DNA from: Mucidula mucida
Lineage: Eukaryota > Basidiomycota > Agaricomycetes > Agaricales > Physalacriaceae
Assembly (NCBI GenBank): GCA_015501055.1
Contig: JADNYV010000189.1
Span: forward strand, 1-64,000
Reading direction: 5' to 3'
Length of the DNA: 64,000 bases
A program made the translations under genes and the position numbers. The notes beneath the pieces were generated by a model. It was not told the origin of the DNA. It saw nothing but the letters and a program-made list of their open reading frames with translations, and ran no database searches. The stretch's first letter is position 1. The number at the start of each line of letters is the position of its first letter. Shown here one piece after another: positions 32,206 through 45,195 of this stretch.

Positions 32206-35200
32206 TCAAGCCGGAACAAGTCCAAGGCTGCGAGCAAAGTGTTTTGCCTTCGCGCTGGGAAGGGCTTTGGTAAGCGTGTCCGCGAGCATGTTGTCCGTGG
32301 GACAGTAGACAAGCTGAATGTCTCCATTTGCAATCGCGTACCGTATGAAGTGGTACCGGATGTCGATGTGCTTTGTGCGGGCGTGAAATTGACCAAGTTC
32401 AGCGTGAGCAAGGGCGAGTGCTGACTGGTTGTCGTCGTGGATGATGATGGCATCGTTAAGCGGTGTGAAAAGTTCGAAGATGAATTGACGCGTCCATAAG
32501 GCTTCCTTGCCTGCGTATGTCAACACGATGTACTCCGCCTCGGTGGTGGAGAGTGCGACAATATCCTGCTGTTTAGACGACCACGAAACAGCTCCTCCGT
32601 CGATGAGAAACGCGTACCCAGAAATCGCCTTGCGATTCTCAATAGACATCCCATCTGCATCAGCAAATCCTTCCAATCCTCTGCCTGATCCTTCTCCTCC
32701 AAAGGTGAGTCTCCAGCTGCAAGTACCCTTGAGATATTGTAGTGCACGTTTCGCTGCGTGCCAGTGTACGAGTCCGGGGTTGTCATTAAATCGGGAGAGG
32801 ATGGTGGCCGCGTAAGCCAAGTCGGGACGCGTGCCAGTTGTGATCCAGATCAGTGATCCGACCACTCCTCTGTACGGATGTCGCTGTATCTCAGCGATCT
32901 CGAGCGCGTCGGTAGGACATTGGTCGCGTGAAAGTTGGACATTCGGGTCCATAGGTATGGCAGACGGTTTGCAGTCTTCCATGTTGAATCGCTGCAGAAC
33001 GGAATCAATGTACAACGTCTGATTAATGGAAATGGTTCTGGCCGCTCCTGATAGGCCCCAACATTGTAATTTTGAACAGCTGCCCGATGTGATCCTGGAT
33101 TTCCGTGATGAGTGAAGGTGAACTGCCCGTAATGGTACAGTCATCGACGTGAATCGCAAGAATGATGATGTCCGCGCCGGTAACGAGTCTGAATACCGCG
33201 TGATCCTTTTCGAGTGCGGCAAATCCGAGTGTGGCGAGAGCGGCAGTGAGCTTCTCGTACCACTTGCAAGAGCTTTGCTTGAGCCCGTAAATTGTCTTAC
33301 GTAGACAAAGAACATATTGACGTTGATCCGCGAATTCAAAGTCCGGAGGCTGTTCCATATACAGCTCTTCTTCATCGTCAAATTCTCCGTTTAAGAATGC
33401 GCCGTGAAAGTCGAAGACATTGATGTCCCAATCATTACGTGCTGCGATGGCGAGAATGATGCGGAGTGATGCAAGTTTGGCGACTGGAGCAAAAGTGACA
33501 AAGTAATCCACTCCCTCGACTTGTGTAAATCCTTGCGCGACAAGTCGCGCCTTGTACTTGTCGATAACGCCGCCGGCTTTCTTCTTGATCCTGAGGACCC
33601 ACTTGGATCCGATAACGTTCCGATCCGTTGGGCGAGGCACAATTTCCCATGTGCCCGCTTGCGTAAGCGTTCAGATTTCTTCCTCAATTGCTTTTCTCCA
33701 CGACGGCCAGTCTGCACGTCATTTCGCTTCCTCGAATACAGGCTCAATAGCCTCGGACTCTGCTATGGCAGCAGCCATGGCCATCTCCAACTGTTCTTCT
33801 GGCATTTCCACGTAGCCGGCCTCGGGCAACGCTGCAGACGAGTCTCGCAACAGTTTGGACAACTCGGCCATTTCTTGGGCCTTTTGTGATGGTTTCCGGG
33901 CGTGTTTGCCTTCGCGTATATTTGCTGGGTCGAGTCCTTCGCGCTGAAGCAAGCCGCCAAGGAAGTCAGGGAGTTGGGACGCGTCGGGTGGGGTTGTGGA
34001 CTGGGATGGAGACAACGTTGGACTTGGTGTTGTCGTGGACGATACGGCTGGTTGTGGAACAGGCGCTGACAATGCTGGGGGCGTAGTAGGTGTGTTTTTC
34101 GCATTTTCAGCACTGGTTGTTTGCTGAATGCCATTTCTTCCTTCCTCCCCCTCATTCAGCATACTCTCTTGTACTCTTGTGTCCTCTCTTGCGTCAAATT
34201 TTACGCTTCTTTCAACTCCAATTGTTCGGTTATCCTCCCAATAAATCCGATGTCCGCTGGTCTCGCTGTCAAAACCAAGCCAGCGACCAACGCGAGCACG
34301 TCCGTCAAGCTTGGATCCTTTTGTGTCGTGGACCCAGACCTTGCACCCAAATTTGTGCAGGTCGCGAAGATTTGGCTTTTCACCATGGAGCATCTTGTAC
34401 GGTGTCTTGCCGTCGAGTGCACGTGTCGACGTCCGGTTCTTCAACCAGACAGCGTGCTTCAACGCTTCGCCCCATAGATTCTTGGGTAGTCCGGATGCGT
34501 GGAGCATAGCGCGGACCTTTTCGAGGAATGTCCGGTTCAGTCGCTCTGCGATGCCGTTGTGCTCGGGTGTGTTGTGGACCGTAGTAGTGCGCTTGGTTCC
34601 TTGTGCAGCGAGATGAGCTTTGAACTCGTCGTTGCTGTATTCTCCGCCCTTGTCGGTGTGTAATTCCTTGATTTTTGCTAAATGCTGCGTGCTGAGCCAT
34701 GCCTCGTATTGCTGGTAGGTTTCAAAGGTTTCGCTCTTCTGGCGTATAAGGAATATGGCGGAGTAGCGCGTGTGGTTGTCCGTATACGACACATAGTACT
34801 CCTTATGTTGAGGAGTGCGAATGGGAGAGGGACCCCAGAGGTCAGAATGAATGATTTCGCCCAGTTCCTTCGCACGAGCGCGTTCGCTGACCTTGCCGAC
34901 AGGTTTTCAAGTCTTCTTTCCGTACTCACACAAGTCACAGGATTTCGGTGGCGGTTTTGATTCGTCAAGAATAATTCCTTCAACAATGTGGTTCTTCACG
35001 AGACGCTTTGCTGCGTCGGGCGCAATATGGCCCATCATCTGGTGAAGGTCGTCGAGTGATACGGTGATGGGAGTGTTGTGGGCAGCGTTTGCGCAAGGTA
35101 CGTCTGTTTCAACGCGATAAAGTCCTCCTTTAACAGGTACCTTTCCTAGAAGCTTGTCCTTGGGACCATAAATGCGGCATTCGGAGCCGCGAAACAACAT

Positions 35201-36946
35201 GCCATATCTGGCGGCAGTAATCTTTGATACGGACAGCAATGATACGCCCAACTGCGGCGCATACAGGACATCGCGGACTAGGAACCGTATCCTCTCGCCG
35301 GCTTTTCCAGGAATGTAGACGTGCATGTCTCCTTTTCCGATTGCCTGGAACTTCCCTTTGTCGGCTGCCGTGATGGATTTGGGTTCAATGGACGTATAAT
35401 TGAAGAGGCAATGGCGGTAGGGGGTCATGTGGCGAGACGCGCCTGAGTCGTAAATGTCGACCTGTGGATCGTTGGGGAGCGTGGCGGCGGCGGCGAGAAA
35501 TACTGTATCAAAGGTACGTGTGTAGGCCTCTTCTCCTTCATCTCTGATGACTTCTTCTAGGTCGTTTTCTGTATCAGACCAATCCTCGAGGTCTGGGATA
35601 TCTTCGCCGGGATCAAAATCACTGAAATTTCCAGTATCTTCTTCCTCCACCATGGAATACTCCCCCTCATCAGAGTAATCTGATGTACTTGCTACGCTCA
35701 ACAGCGTGGGGAGGTCATCGTCGTTCTCTGACTCTGAGTCAGACGTCTCGAGGAGTGGCGGCATGGAGTCGTAGTCTGACTCTGAGTTGGTCTTGTCGGG
35801 AATGGAAGTGGATAGTGCTGCTTCCGCAGCCTCGAGTGCGCTCTCCGGCACCTCCACATACGGCTGGGCTACCTTGTCGTTGAGGTATAGACCCGCCAAT
35901 CCTTCCAACCTCTCTTCTCCCTTGTCGCGCGGATATTCAGACCACGGCTCATCGTAGCCGCCGAGGTTCATTTCTGTAAGGTTGCGCCAATCCTCGTCGG
36001 AGTCTCCTGACTCTGAGCCTGCGTGCGCGTACCACACGCCGTCATCGTTGTTGTCAGCCTTATTTGCCGACGCCCGTCCCTTGCCCTTTCCTCTTGGGCC
36101 TTGTCCTTCCTTCCCGCCTCCTTTTGCCCAACACTCTGCCTTAATGTGTCCCTTCTTGTGGCAGTTGTAGCACTCGACCGTGCTGCTGCGTCTGCTGCCC
36201 TGGGATTGTCTGCCGCGTCCTGAGGAGCCGCCATTTGCGTTGAACGCGGCCTCCTTCTCTTCCTTGACGCGAGTCTTGATTTGCCGGCGATCAGCTTCGT
36301 CGCTGATGCCGCGTACGTATACGTCGGGTGTGATGGTCTGGCTGAGCAGTGCTGATGTTGCTGTCAGCGCTGCGAGGTAGGGGTTGTACGATGCGGGGAG
36401 GGAACCGAGCAGGATGGCGATGAAATTGTCGTCGCCGGGGTCTGCGCTCATCGCGGTAAGCTCTGCGCGTAGAGCTTCGAGTTTCGAAAGGTGAGCCTTA
36501 ACGTCGCCGTTCTTGGGGCACCTCTCTTCCTGGAGCTTCCTCCTGAGGTCGACAGTCATCATCTTCGACCTCTTCTCAAACTCCTCCTTTACCTTCTTCC
36601 ACATCTTCCCTGCTGACGACTCCCCCTTTACTTTTAGGAACGAGTCGGGAATCGTTGAAGCCAGAGCTTGCTTCACGATGGCCTCGTTTGCTTTCCAGAG
36701 CCGAATGACGCCTGGATGGCGATTGATGGAGTCGGTCTCCTCCTTGGTGGGATTGGCGGGATCGGCGGGGACTGGAACAGACGGTGGTGCGGCCGTCTCT
36801 ACGAGGTAGTCGTTGAGTTGTGCTGCTTCGGCGGCGAACACAAAATGGTTGCGGTAGAACGTCCAATTCGTCCCGTCCGCTTTGCACTGCGGGACGCGGG
36901 CGAAGAACTCGATGAGTTTTGTGCTGGTGGACATGGCGGAATGCAA
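32206..36946 (-). pseudogene. Copia Gag-Pol polyprotein
   Basis: Minus strand from 36946 (MSTSTKLIEFFARVP start near 36934). Gag has a CCHC knuckle CYNCHKKGHIKAEC. The aspartic protease has YDSGASRHMTPYRH. GAG-pre-integrase zinc residues run H...H then CDLCEYGKKT. A TGA at 34907-34909 follows KKT, and the frame continues unchanged into KPVGKVSER, DLWGPSP and the integrase core (SYTDNHTRYSA, DKGGEYSN, TPEHNGIAER). Two more TGA codons fall near 33719 and 33672. RT follows with FDFHGAFLNGE and the catalytic box HVDD. A frameshift near 33045 precedes the RNase H part (LSTTEAEYI, KHIDIRYHFIR), ending at 32206. Confidence 0.9.
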
Positions 36947-37011
36947 CGCAAAGAGGTACGTGGATCAATATGCAAGCGAGTGGATTTCTGATGGATAAAT
37001 TAGGCACGGGC

Positions 37012-37024
37012 GGGGCCCATAACC
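37012..37024 (-). other. Copia primer binding site, half-tRNA type
   Basis: On the minus strand the 13 bases next to the 5' LTR read GGTTATGGGCCCC. GGTTATGGGCCC is complementary to the anticodon stem-loop of initiator Met tRNA (GGGCCCATAACC) rather than to its 3' end. Drosophila copia and yeast Ty5 use this half-tRNA priming. Confidence 0.6.
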
Positions 37025-37275
37025 TGTTGGATCTCAAGAGGACTCGGACGACGAGGAGGAGAATGCACACAGTATATAGTCCAAATGTATGTAGTTTATA
37101 TACTGTAAATATAAGGTGTATTAAAAGGGGAATATGGGGATCTAAGTAAGTAAATGAGTCAGTACGAGATGTCGGTGCAAACGGTAGCGGGTCGGTAGAT
37201 ACGGGAGCGGTTCGGTAAGTAAAGGAGCGGGTCCGTTGAGTAAGGAATAGCGAGTAGTCCGGCTTGTTATCAACA
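37025..37275 (-). repeat. Copia 5' LTR
   Basis: 251 bp, same ends and length as 31948-32198, with 4 single-base differences. Confidence 0.95.
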
Positions 37276-37280
37276 GTCAT

Positions 37281-39777
37281 GTTATAGTTTACCTGGACGA
37301 TATACTTATCTTTACAAACACTCTCAAGGAGCACAGACATATTGTACGAAGGGTACTAGAGATATTATAAGTAAATAAGCTGTATTTAAAACCCGAGAAA
37401 TGTAGTTTTGAAGCACATACTGTAGATTACTTGGGAGTTATTGTTGGCGGAGGAGAAGTGAAGATTGATCCGGCAAAAGTGGCCGTAGTGAAGGATTGGA
37501 AGGAACCAACAAAGAAGAAGGAAGTACAGTCATTCCTGGGCTTCTGCAACTTCTACCAACGTTTTATCCGGGGATTTGCAGGAGTAGCAACACCATTGAC
37601 ATTGCTAGAAGGGCGAGTGGGTTTGGGGTATGGAGCAACACGAGGCGTTTAAGGAGTTGAAACGGAGGATGACAGAAGAACCCGTCCTGATCATACCACA
37701 CAACAATGGCAAGTTTTGAGTCAAGGCGGACTCCTTGAACTATACAAATGGGGCTGTTCTTTCCCAATTTGTCGATGGGAAATGGAGACCTGTGGCTTTT
37801 CGATCTCGCACGTTAAATGAAGTTGAACGCAACTACGAGATCTACGACAAGGAAATGATGTCAATCATGGACTTGATTGATGACTGGAGGCAGTATCTCC
37901 TAGGAGCAACAGAGACGGTGGAGGTTTTTACCAATCATTAAAACCTTCAGTACTTCTGGAAGCCACAGAAGTTGAATCAGAGGCAGGCGAGATGGGTTAC
38001 GGAGTTGGCAGAGTATGACATACAGATGATTCATAAGCCGGGCAGGACGATGGGAAAAGCTGATGCCTTGTCAAGGATGACAGGCCCTAAGAAGGGGGAA
38101 AAAGATAACGAAAACATTGTTTTGCTAAAACCGGAGTTTTTTATATCACAAATTCAATTTTCTTTACATACAGTAGCTATATCGGAGGATGAATTACTTA
38201 ACAAAATCAAACAAAGAAAAGGAAACAAAGACAGATAAATACAAAAAGCATTAGAAAACAAAGAAAAAGGATGAGAAGAGAAGGAAAATGGACTTAATAT
38301 ATGGAAAGATTGTATTTACATACCAAAGGACAAGGAATTGCGGGGAAGAGTTATTGGAATGCACCATGATGCACAGCTTGCAGGGCATCCCGGACGATAC
38401 AAGACCCTCGAGTTGATTACACGCACCTATTGGTGGCCCGGAATCAGCTGAGATGTCCGTGAATACGTAGAAGGGTGTCAAAAATGCCAGGCCACAAAGT
38501 CACATTGCACGAAGCTGGCTGCACCCCTCCATCCTATAGACGTATCAAGCAAACCATGGGAGAAAGTCGGGACGGACATGATTGGCGAGTTGCCGGAGTC
38601 GGGAGGATACAATGTGATTAGCACATTTGTGGATCATTTCACAAAGTGGTTACACATCATACCAACACACACCACCCTGACGTCAGAAGGCATGGCTTGC
38701 ATTTACTGCAATCACATCTTTCCCATACATGGATTGCCGCAACAGATGATACATGATCGAGGGCCGCAATATTGCTCACACTTCATGAAGGAGTTGTACC
38801 GGTTGCTGGGCATTGAAGGAAATTTCACAACAGCATATCATCCACAGGCAAATGGGCAAACGGAACGGTTGAACCAAGAGATAGAACATTTCTTACGGTT
38901 ATTTGTAAATTACCATTAGAACGACTGGCATGAATGGTTACCCTCTGCTGAATTCATTTACAATGATCGGGTACACTTGACAACCAAAGTCACTCCGTTC
39001 TTCGCAGACATGGGCAGACACCCCTACAAAGGCACCGCTCCAAAAATGGCATCGAGTAATGAGACTACGCAGGAGTTTGCCAACAGTATGAAGAAAACAT
39101 GGGACAAAGTGGGGTCAGCATTGAAGATGGCAAAAGAGGACATGAAACGGTTTTATGACAGGAAGCGGACAGAGGCAGTAGAATACAAGGAAGGCGACAA
39201 AGTATGGCTGGAAGGAACAAATCTCAGCACGGACCGACCAATGAAGAAGCTTGATGACAAACGCTTCGGGCCGTTCAAAGTGATCAAGAAAGTCGGGACG
39301 AGTTCTTACAAGCTCCAGATCCCTCACACGTGGAAGAGCATCCATCCCGTGTTCAATAAAGCCCTGCTGACGCCTTATTACGAGCCCCAGTTTCTGACAC
39401 AACCCCAAGACACATGTCCGCCACCGGTGTTGGAAGGCGCCGAGCCGGAATGGGAGGTTGAGAAAGTGGTGAATTCCCGAAAGTACCAAGGGGGTTTCCA
39501 ATACAAGGTTCACTAGAAGGGTTATGGCACACACAAACAGATATGAGAACCGGCATGCAATCTCAAGAATGCCGACAAAGCTATCCGCAATTTTCACCAA
39601 CAGTACCTGAACAAGCCAAAGCCACCTGCGCTTGCTCAAATTGAAGTTCCTATGTCGCAGTTTTCATCCCATTTATTTCGACCCATGCCACCGCCCGATA
39701 CCAAAGTCCTAGACGTCATGCTACCCTCTGCAGCCCTCATGGAGCAACTCTGGCGCAGAATGGCACTTGCACCTTAA
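37281..39777 (+). pseudogene. Gypsy RT end, RNase H, integrase and chromodomain (middle copy)
   Basis: It continues the gene broken at 31947. VIVYLDDILIF (intact YLDD) is followed by FLGFCNFYQRFIRGFAG and RNase H segments (YEIYDKEMMSIMDLIDDW). Integrase has the zinc region, TDMIGELPESGGYN, HDRGPQ and AYHPQANGQTERLN (38578-38919). The GPY/F module reads KRFGPFKVIKKVG. The C-terminal chromodomain is EVEKVVNSRKYQGGFQYKVH followed by a TAG where WKGY would be expected, then KGYGTHKQ. The frame ends at TAA 39775-39777, just before the polypurine tract. Chromodomains direct integration into heterochromatin. Internal stops make it inactive. Confidence 0.9.
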
Positions 39778-39788
39778 GGAGGGGGTGA

Positions 39789-40318
39789 TGTTATGAATTG
39801 CCATATTTTCATATTTTCAATCTTATCATATCTTATCGGGGGCTTGTCTTATCAACCAACGGACTGTTTCATCATCTGTTTCATCACTGATCATACTCCT
39901 TTTCATTACCAAAGCCGTACTCATGTCGGACACACGCCCAACACATGGATGACATCATATATTCTGATACCTCATGGACTCCCTATTGTATACACACCAC
40001 CGACACTCGTAGCACACATGGTTGTTTCAGTATTATTACTTACATGCAGTTACCACTCGTATTTAATGGTTTCACGGACTAGTAGCATATAACACTGGGT
40101 CAAGAGCGTGGAGTTAACCCTAGCGGAAACATGTATGGACAAGGAGTTCCAAACATAGACTTACTAGTATATAAGCAGTAGCGTAGCATCATTGTACTTT
40201 AGTTCCAATCTTGTTTATACACCTGGCCTAGCCTAGCTCTACGAACACGAACACTTTCTTTCCCTGAGTCTCTCTGTGGTACCTGGTTTAGTCATGTGGA
40301 TATAGTCAGTCGCTAACA
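39789..40318 (+). repeat. Gypsy 3' LTR (middle copy)
   Basis: 530 bp, TGTTATGAATTG...CGCTAACA, preceded by the polypurine tract AAGGAGGGGGTGA. It contains TATATAAG followed about 30 bp later by TTAGTTCCAATCT, the presumed transcript start. Confidence 0.9.
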
Positions 40319-41265
40319 GGGAGGACATGCCAGTTAGCACAGCTAGGCGGCCTTTTCTTTGGGGATCCCCCAGATTGTTGTCTCTTTGGATCACAGTTAC
40401 CTGGCTGATGTGTTTTTGGAGATGATGACAATGGCTGATATGTGTAGGTTTGTACTCGGGGGCCAGTTTGCGGAAGAGCGCGCCCTGCCTAGAGATGGGT
40501 GATGCGCCCAAGATGCACACGGCGCTTTGAAGGAATTCGACGTGGTTAGGGGATTTAGGTTGTTGATGATCACTGTCAGAAGGGAAAAATATGCGGCCCT
40601 GAGGTTTGATTGTGTTTGAAATGCCTCTTGTATCCCTGACAGTTCCATTTTGGGAAGACACCATCGCTATCGCTGTCAAACAACCAAGCTGCCATTCAAA
40701 ATGCCAGATTCACCCTAGTGAACGGTGTTCTCTGTGTGGCGTAGCGGCACGTCGGGCGGCAATTGCCAAGTCATGTGATGACCAATGATCCGTCTATCAC
40801 CGAGCGCGGGTACACCAGAATTTGCCGTCTTACATACCGTCTTTCTCGACGTTGGTCACTCTATTGTATCACATCCTCGTTAGGTTGAATATCTGCCTTG
40901 TTCACTGCACGTAGGGTATGCGTCTTGGACATTGCGGCATACATCTGCATACACACCGTCTTTCTGGACCACATATCATGACCTGTGCAGGTCCGGGGAT
41001 TCCAGTCTCGTGCATCATGATCTGCTGCTAATCAGCACCAGTGGCTATCCCACTGCAATACATCCCGAACAGGTGACAACCTGCCTTGTTTTCCCGTATT
41101 GGTCTGCTTTGTTCTCTTCCATTGGTCTAGGCACAACTTCCTGATGTTGTTCTGATTGTAGAAGGAGCTTTTACCTGTCTTGGGACGAGGCCGAATACGG
41201 AACAAACGTAACCAGGTCGATATCAATGCGGTCTCGAAAGTTATACGCCCATCATTTTCTCTAGT
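40319..41265. other. Intergenic, upstream of the DUF6535 gene
   Basis: No supported gene. A CACACCGTCTTTCTGGACC-type phrase recurs with variation near 40830-40980. The promoter of the downstream gene should lie here, but no clear TATA box stands out. Confidence 0.5.
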
Positions 41266-44200
41266 ATGTCGTCTTCTACAACGTCCCGCCGGAAGACAAT
41301 GAAGGGACCTCGCATTTCTAGCGCACGTAGGCCGTCTTTGAGCGACGATAGCAGCTCCGACGATGGCTCCGAAACCAATCGAAGTAGTACTTCAACCCAT
41401 CTGAAGGCCTATTCTGAGGATGTACACCTACCGGTGCCGCAAGTCTCGAACAAGCGTAAATATAGAAGACGCAAGGCCCTAGGGTTGAATAGCAGACATT
41501 TACGCGCTGACAGAGGTATGTATCTGAACATTTAGCCCGGTCTGGGATTAATCTACGCCACGTAGGCAACGACGCGTTTGATTATGAACAGAAGTTTCCG
41601 GAGGACGATCCTTACAAGGAAATGGGACCTATGGCGCGGGTTTGGAAGACGTTCTTGGAGGAATACGCCAAGTTCGACAGCGAGAGGGTCGAGGACTGGA
41701 GAGACGCGTTGGACGTTTTACTCGTTTTTGTGAGTCGTCCTTATACATTCTGGAACAGTCTTGAGAATCGATCTTGTTTACAGGCTGGTCTATTTTCTGC
41801 TGTTGTCTCCACCTTTGTTACCCAGACTTCTCCAAACCTGCAGGTCGACTACAATCAGGTCACTGCATACATCGTCTACGACATGCTCCGTCTTCAGCGA
41901 GCAATGATGGACGGTCTTCCCTCCGACTCCATAACCTCCTCGGGTATTACTCCGACTAGCCCCGTACATGCCTCTCGAACAGACGCTTGGGTCAACGTAC
42001 TCTGGTTCACGAGTTTGGCGTTGAGTTTGACAACAGCTTTGATGGCGGTACTGGTGAAACAGTGGATCCACCAATATATGGCTGTTCCGTCGGGTACCCC
42101 CTGTGACCGCAGTCGCATTCGCCAGTTCAGGTTTGAAAATATCGATGCATGGCACGTCCCTCTCATCATCGGTATTCTTCCTGTCCTCATGCACGTTGCG
42201 TTGGGTGTATTCTTTTCGGATTGGTCATCCACGTCCGCGCTCTCAGTACCCCCGGCGCCGTATTGGTGGGTGTCATTGGTTTCATTGCTTTTGTAGCCTA
42301 TTTTGGCACTACTCTGCTACCTCTTTTCAAACCGGACTGTCCATATAAGACCTATTTGACACTTTACTCCTACTCCATCTCCGCCTACCTTTGTGTGTCC
42401 GCGCAACGCAGTCGCCTTGTATCATGGATCCGCTGTCGCTTTGACACTATTCGCCGGCACTGTGTATCTCCAGCGGCGGATACCCAGGACGCGGTTACCA
42501 GTGATGGCCTCTCTACTGCGACCTGGCTTAGATCTCTTAGGGATGTCGAACGGCAGACAGTCGCAAGCATTGCGGAAGCTCTTGACGCTCGCGCTCTCAT
42601 TGGTTTATACCACATCTCCTCTAACACGTCGGTGCAGAGAGTTGTGCTGCAGGCCTTGAGCGCTCTGCCCCTTGAAGTGCTTTCTGTTGTGAAGAAAGGT
42701 ATTCCCGATGTCGCTGAGAGAATTCGGTCATTGGTAGAATCGATGGAGTTCACGGCGCCGGACAAGCAAACAGCTTATGAACGTCTCTACAGGGCACATG
42801 TACGCGTCGAGCCTGCGGTCCCAAAGCTTGTGCCTCCAAACGTCCTGACGCCTACCCTCGAGCTCGTCGTTAGACCTCCCAATGCTTTGTCTTTGCTTGT
42901 TGATAACAGACATCCCGAACATGCCATTTGGTTTATGCGCCGCCAGATCACTCTTACAGATTCGTACCAGTCATTTGATGTCCTCGTCTGGGCCAGAATC
43001 TTGCAGAACGCATTGTCGGCTGGCACTGAATGGCTCGACGTGGGTGACAACGAGTCACCCGTTTGGTCAAAGCTCCTTCTCTGGCTCATTCAGACCCACG
43101 GATGTCTGGCGCCTACAGCATGTGACACGTCTTGCACGGAGTTAATTTCCCTACCGCTAATCATCGAAGATTGTGACGATAATTTCGGTAGTCTGGATCC
43201 AAGGACATTCAGATTGAAAGTGCGCAAATATCCCAGATTGGATACCGCGCGCCCGATTGAGCTGCGGTGGGTGATGACGCTCCTTATGCGACCATCTATC
43301 GCCGAATACTTCTTCCATGTACTCGTCCCCGACACATGTCGCGGCGCTGACTACACGGGCCTGCCAGCTGATATTCTCCTCAATCTCGCATTGGTCCAAA
43401 CCCACCACGTGCTACTCACCAGCAAATTTGGCGTCACGGACGATGAAGACGAGGATGAAGAGCAACCTGCTTTCAGTCCTAATGGTATCGTTGTCCCCGT
43501 GAAACATAAGACGCCTATGGCCAAGCTTCTCTATATCATTAGAAAATATGTTGGTGTCATCAAGGACATGAGCAACGTTCCCGGGGGGACGCTGCGGCAA
43601 CATCCAGCTGTTATCAGAGCAACCTTCCGCGCCCTAAGCGGTATCATCCACTCCGACGTCTTCCTGAATGGCACTCTCGCGTCAAGCGATAAGCGAAAGA
43701 TGCTACATGCTCTGGCGCGAACATTCCTCCTGGATACCTCACCGAACCAAGACCTTATCTGCGAGTTTTGCAGCGGGATGTCGGCAGTCGTTCATCAGGA
43801 GATCGCAATAGTCGTGTTTCGTGACTTTCCTCGCTTGAAGGGCTCTGTTGAATTGACGATTGAACTCTTGGACGCACATAATCAAGTTGACCCGGCTCGT
43901 ACTCCCGCAAAGTCTCTGGGAATAGAGATTTATCGTCAACTGGCGCAGCGAGACTGGTTGACCGAGTGGCTGGATCACCTCCACAAAGCGGTTCGAGAAT
44001 CGCGCGTTCGTACAGGCATAGACATACAGAGCTTCCGGTTATATTTCTTCCTGGCCGCCTCGTACGTGGAGGGACTAGAAGTGCTACGTGCATCGTCTTC
44101 TTCTACGTTTACGCAAACGGTGGCGTACTTGAGCAAATCCAACAACCTTGCGATACTTTGCAAAATGTTAGTTCTATCCGATGACAGTCGGCGGGTCATG

Positions 44201-44686
44201 CTCGACGACCTTGCGCTCTTATTTCCGGAACATTGGGAACTCTGTATACAGGAGGTTCTGCAGTACTTCCGCTCTGACGACGGACGACAGTGTTATAACA
44301 TGTTTCGAGAACACTTCCATTTGGACGATGTTCCTTGTTACGATGGAAGAAAGGTTGAGGAACTTGAGTACAGCTCCCTGGAGGACATGCTTGTTGAGCT
44401 CTCCAATTTACACTCCCAATTCAGTGTCGGTGATTCACACTCTGTAAGTGTTCCTTCTGTACTTGTCGTATCACAGGTTTCCTGACCACCTCCGCAGAAA
44501 TCATTGACGTGCGAGACTCCCAGCGCTGTCTCGCACTTCGACATATCCGAACCGCTTGGCAATGGGCACGTCGGGCGCGGATGGATTGGCAGAGTCACTC
44601 ACGGACTGTGGCCACGTCACGCCTCCGACAGTGAAAGTACTACTCCGCGCAAGCACCCGAGTTCAAAATCGGACAGTATAGTATGA
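41266..44686 (+). CDS. DUF6535 membrane protein, with one apparent frameshift
   Basis: Exon 1 41266-41515 (Ser/Arg-rich start), intron 50 nt, exon 2 41566-41729 (VWKTFLEEYAKFDSERVEDW), intron 54 nt, exon 3 41784-44443, intron 54 nt, exon 4 44498-44686. All introns are GT-AG and join in phase. DUF6535 features: AGLFSAVVSTFVTQTSPNLQ, LWFTSLALSLTTALMAVLVKQW, HVPLIIGILPVLMHVALGVF, LVIHVRALS, VGVIGFIAFVAYFGTTLLPLF, about four membrane spans, then a long cytosolic helical region. The family is common in Agaricomycetes and has no known function. At about 42212-42216 the frame shifts within a run of four T (five would keep it open). This is a sequencing error or an early pseudogene. It is single-copy in the window. 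Confidence 0.8.
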
Positions 44687-45195
44687 TTAGGACTGTCATT
44701 TACATCTACTGTTGATAGATGGTTTCTGGTATGCTTGGTGATGTACAAACCATGGCGTAGTTCTTCGTGGACGTATCAACATCTGACGAGTATACATGTA
44801 CGTAAGGAAGTTTGCAATTCGTGTTTTCGCAATACAGAACGGTGGTAGGCACTAGGGTATCGACCATGTTGTGTGGCGGCGGGCCACACTGGCAGCAGGT
44901 GGTCCTACCAACTCCAGAGTCCGATCTTCAACAAACTTCTCATTACACTGTAATCATATCACGATGCAATTAGTGCTGAGGTATTCGCAAATTGGACAAA
45001 CAAAAGGACTTTGGTCGCAGATCACTGAGTTTCATGTTATATTGATGTCTCGTCAATGATGCAGTCCCACTTTTGTTTCGATATGCGAAACAAGAGGACA
45101 CTCGAACAATACCAGAAGAACTGTCATGACGATGGGATTCATCGCTAGTTTATAACCAAGGCTCGCATTCAAATACAATACCCACATTACCTCTG
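44687..45195. other. Intergenic between the DUF6535 and RS-rich genes
   Basis: About 500 bp without a supported frame. It should hold the terminator of the upstream gene and the promoter of the next, both on the plus strand. No clear motif is seen. Confidence 0.5.

Larger units (their letters stand above)
31948..37275 (-). mobile_element. Ty1/Copia retrotransposon, full length
   Basis: A 5328-bp element on the minus strand inserted in the Gypsy RT gene. Two 251-bp LTRs (31948-32198 and 37025-37275) differ at 4 positions by my count. The target duplication GTCAT lies at 31943-31947 and 37276-37280. All standard parts are present: primer site, Gag with zinc knuckle, protease, integrase, RT, RNase H, polypurine tract. 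Several nonsense changes make it non-autonomous now. Confidence 0.95.
29175..40318 (+). mobile_element. 5'-truncated Gypsy fragment carrying nested elements
   Basis: The same Gypsy family as the arm copies, plus strand. It starts abruptly at 29175 in the gag-pol junction (AAGCTCCCGCAGTAGACGC) directly after the left-arm boundary and ends with a full 3' LTR (39789-40318). It is interrupted by a Mutator-like candidate (29227-30547) and a Copia element (31948-37275). There is no 5' LTR or target duplication. Confidence 0.9.
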
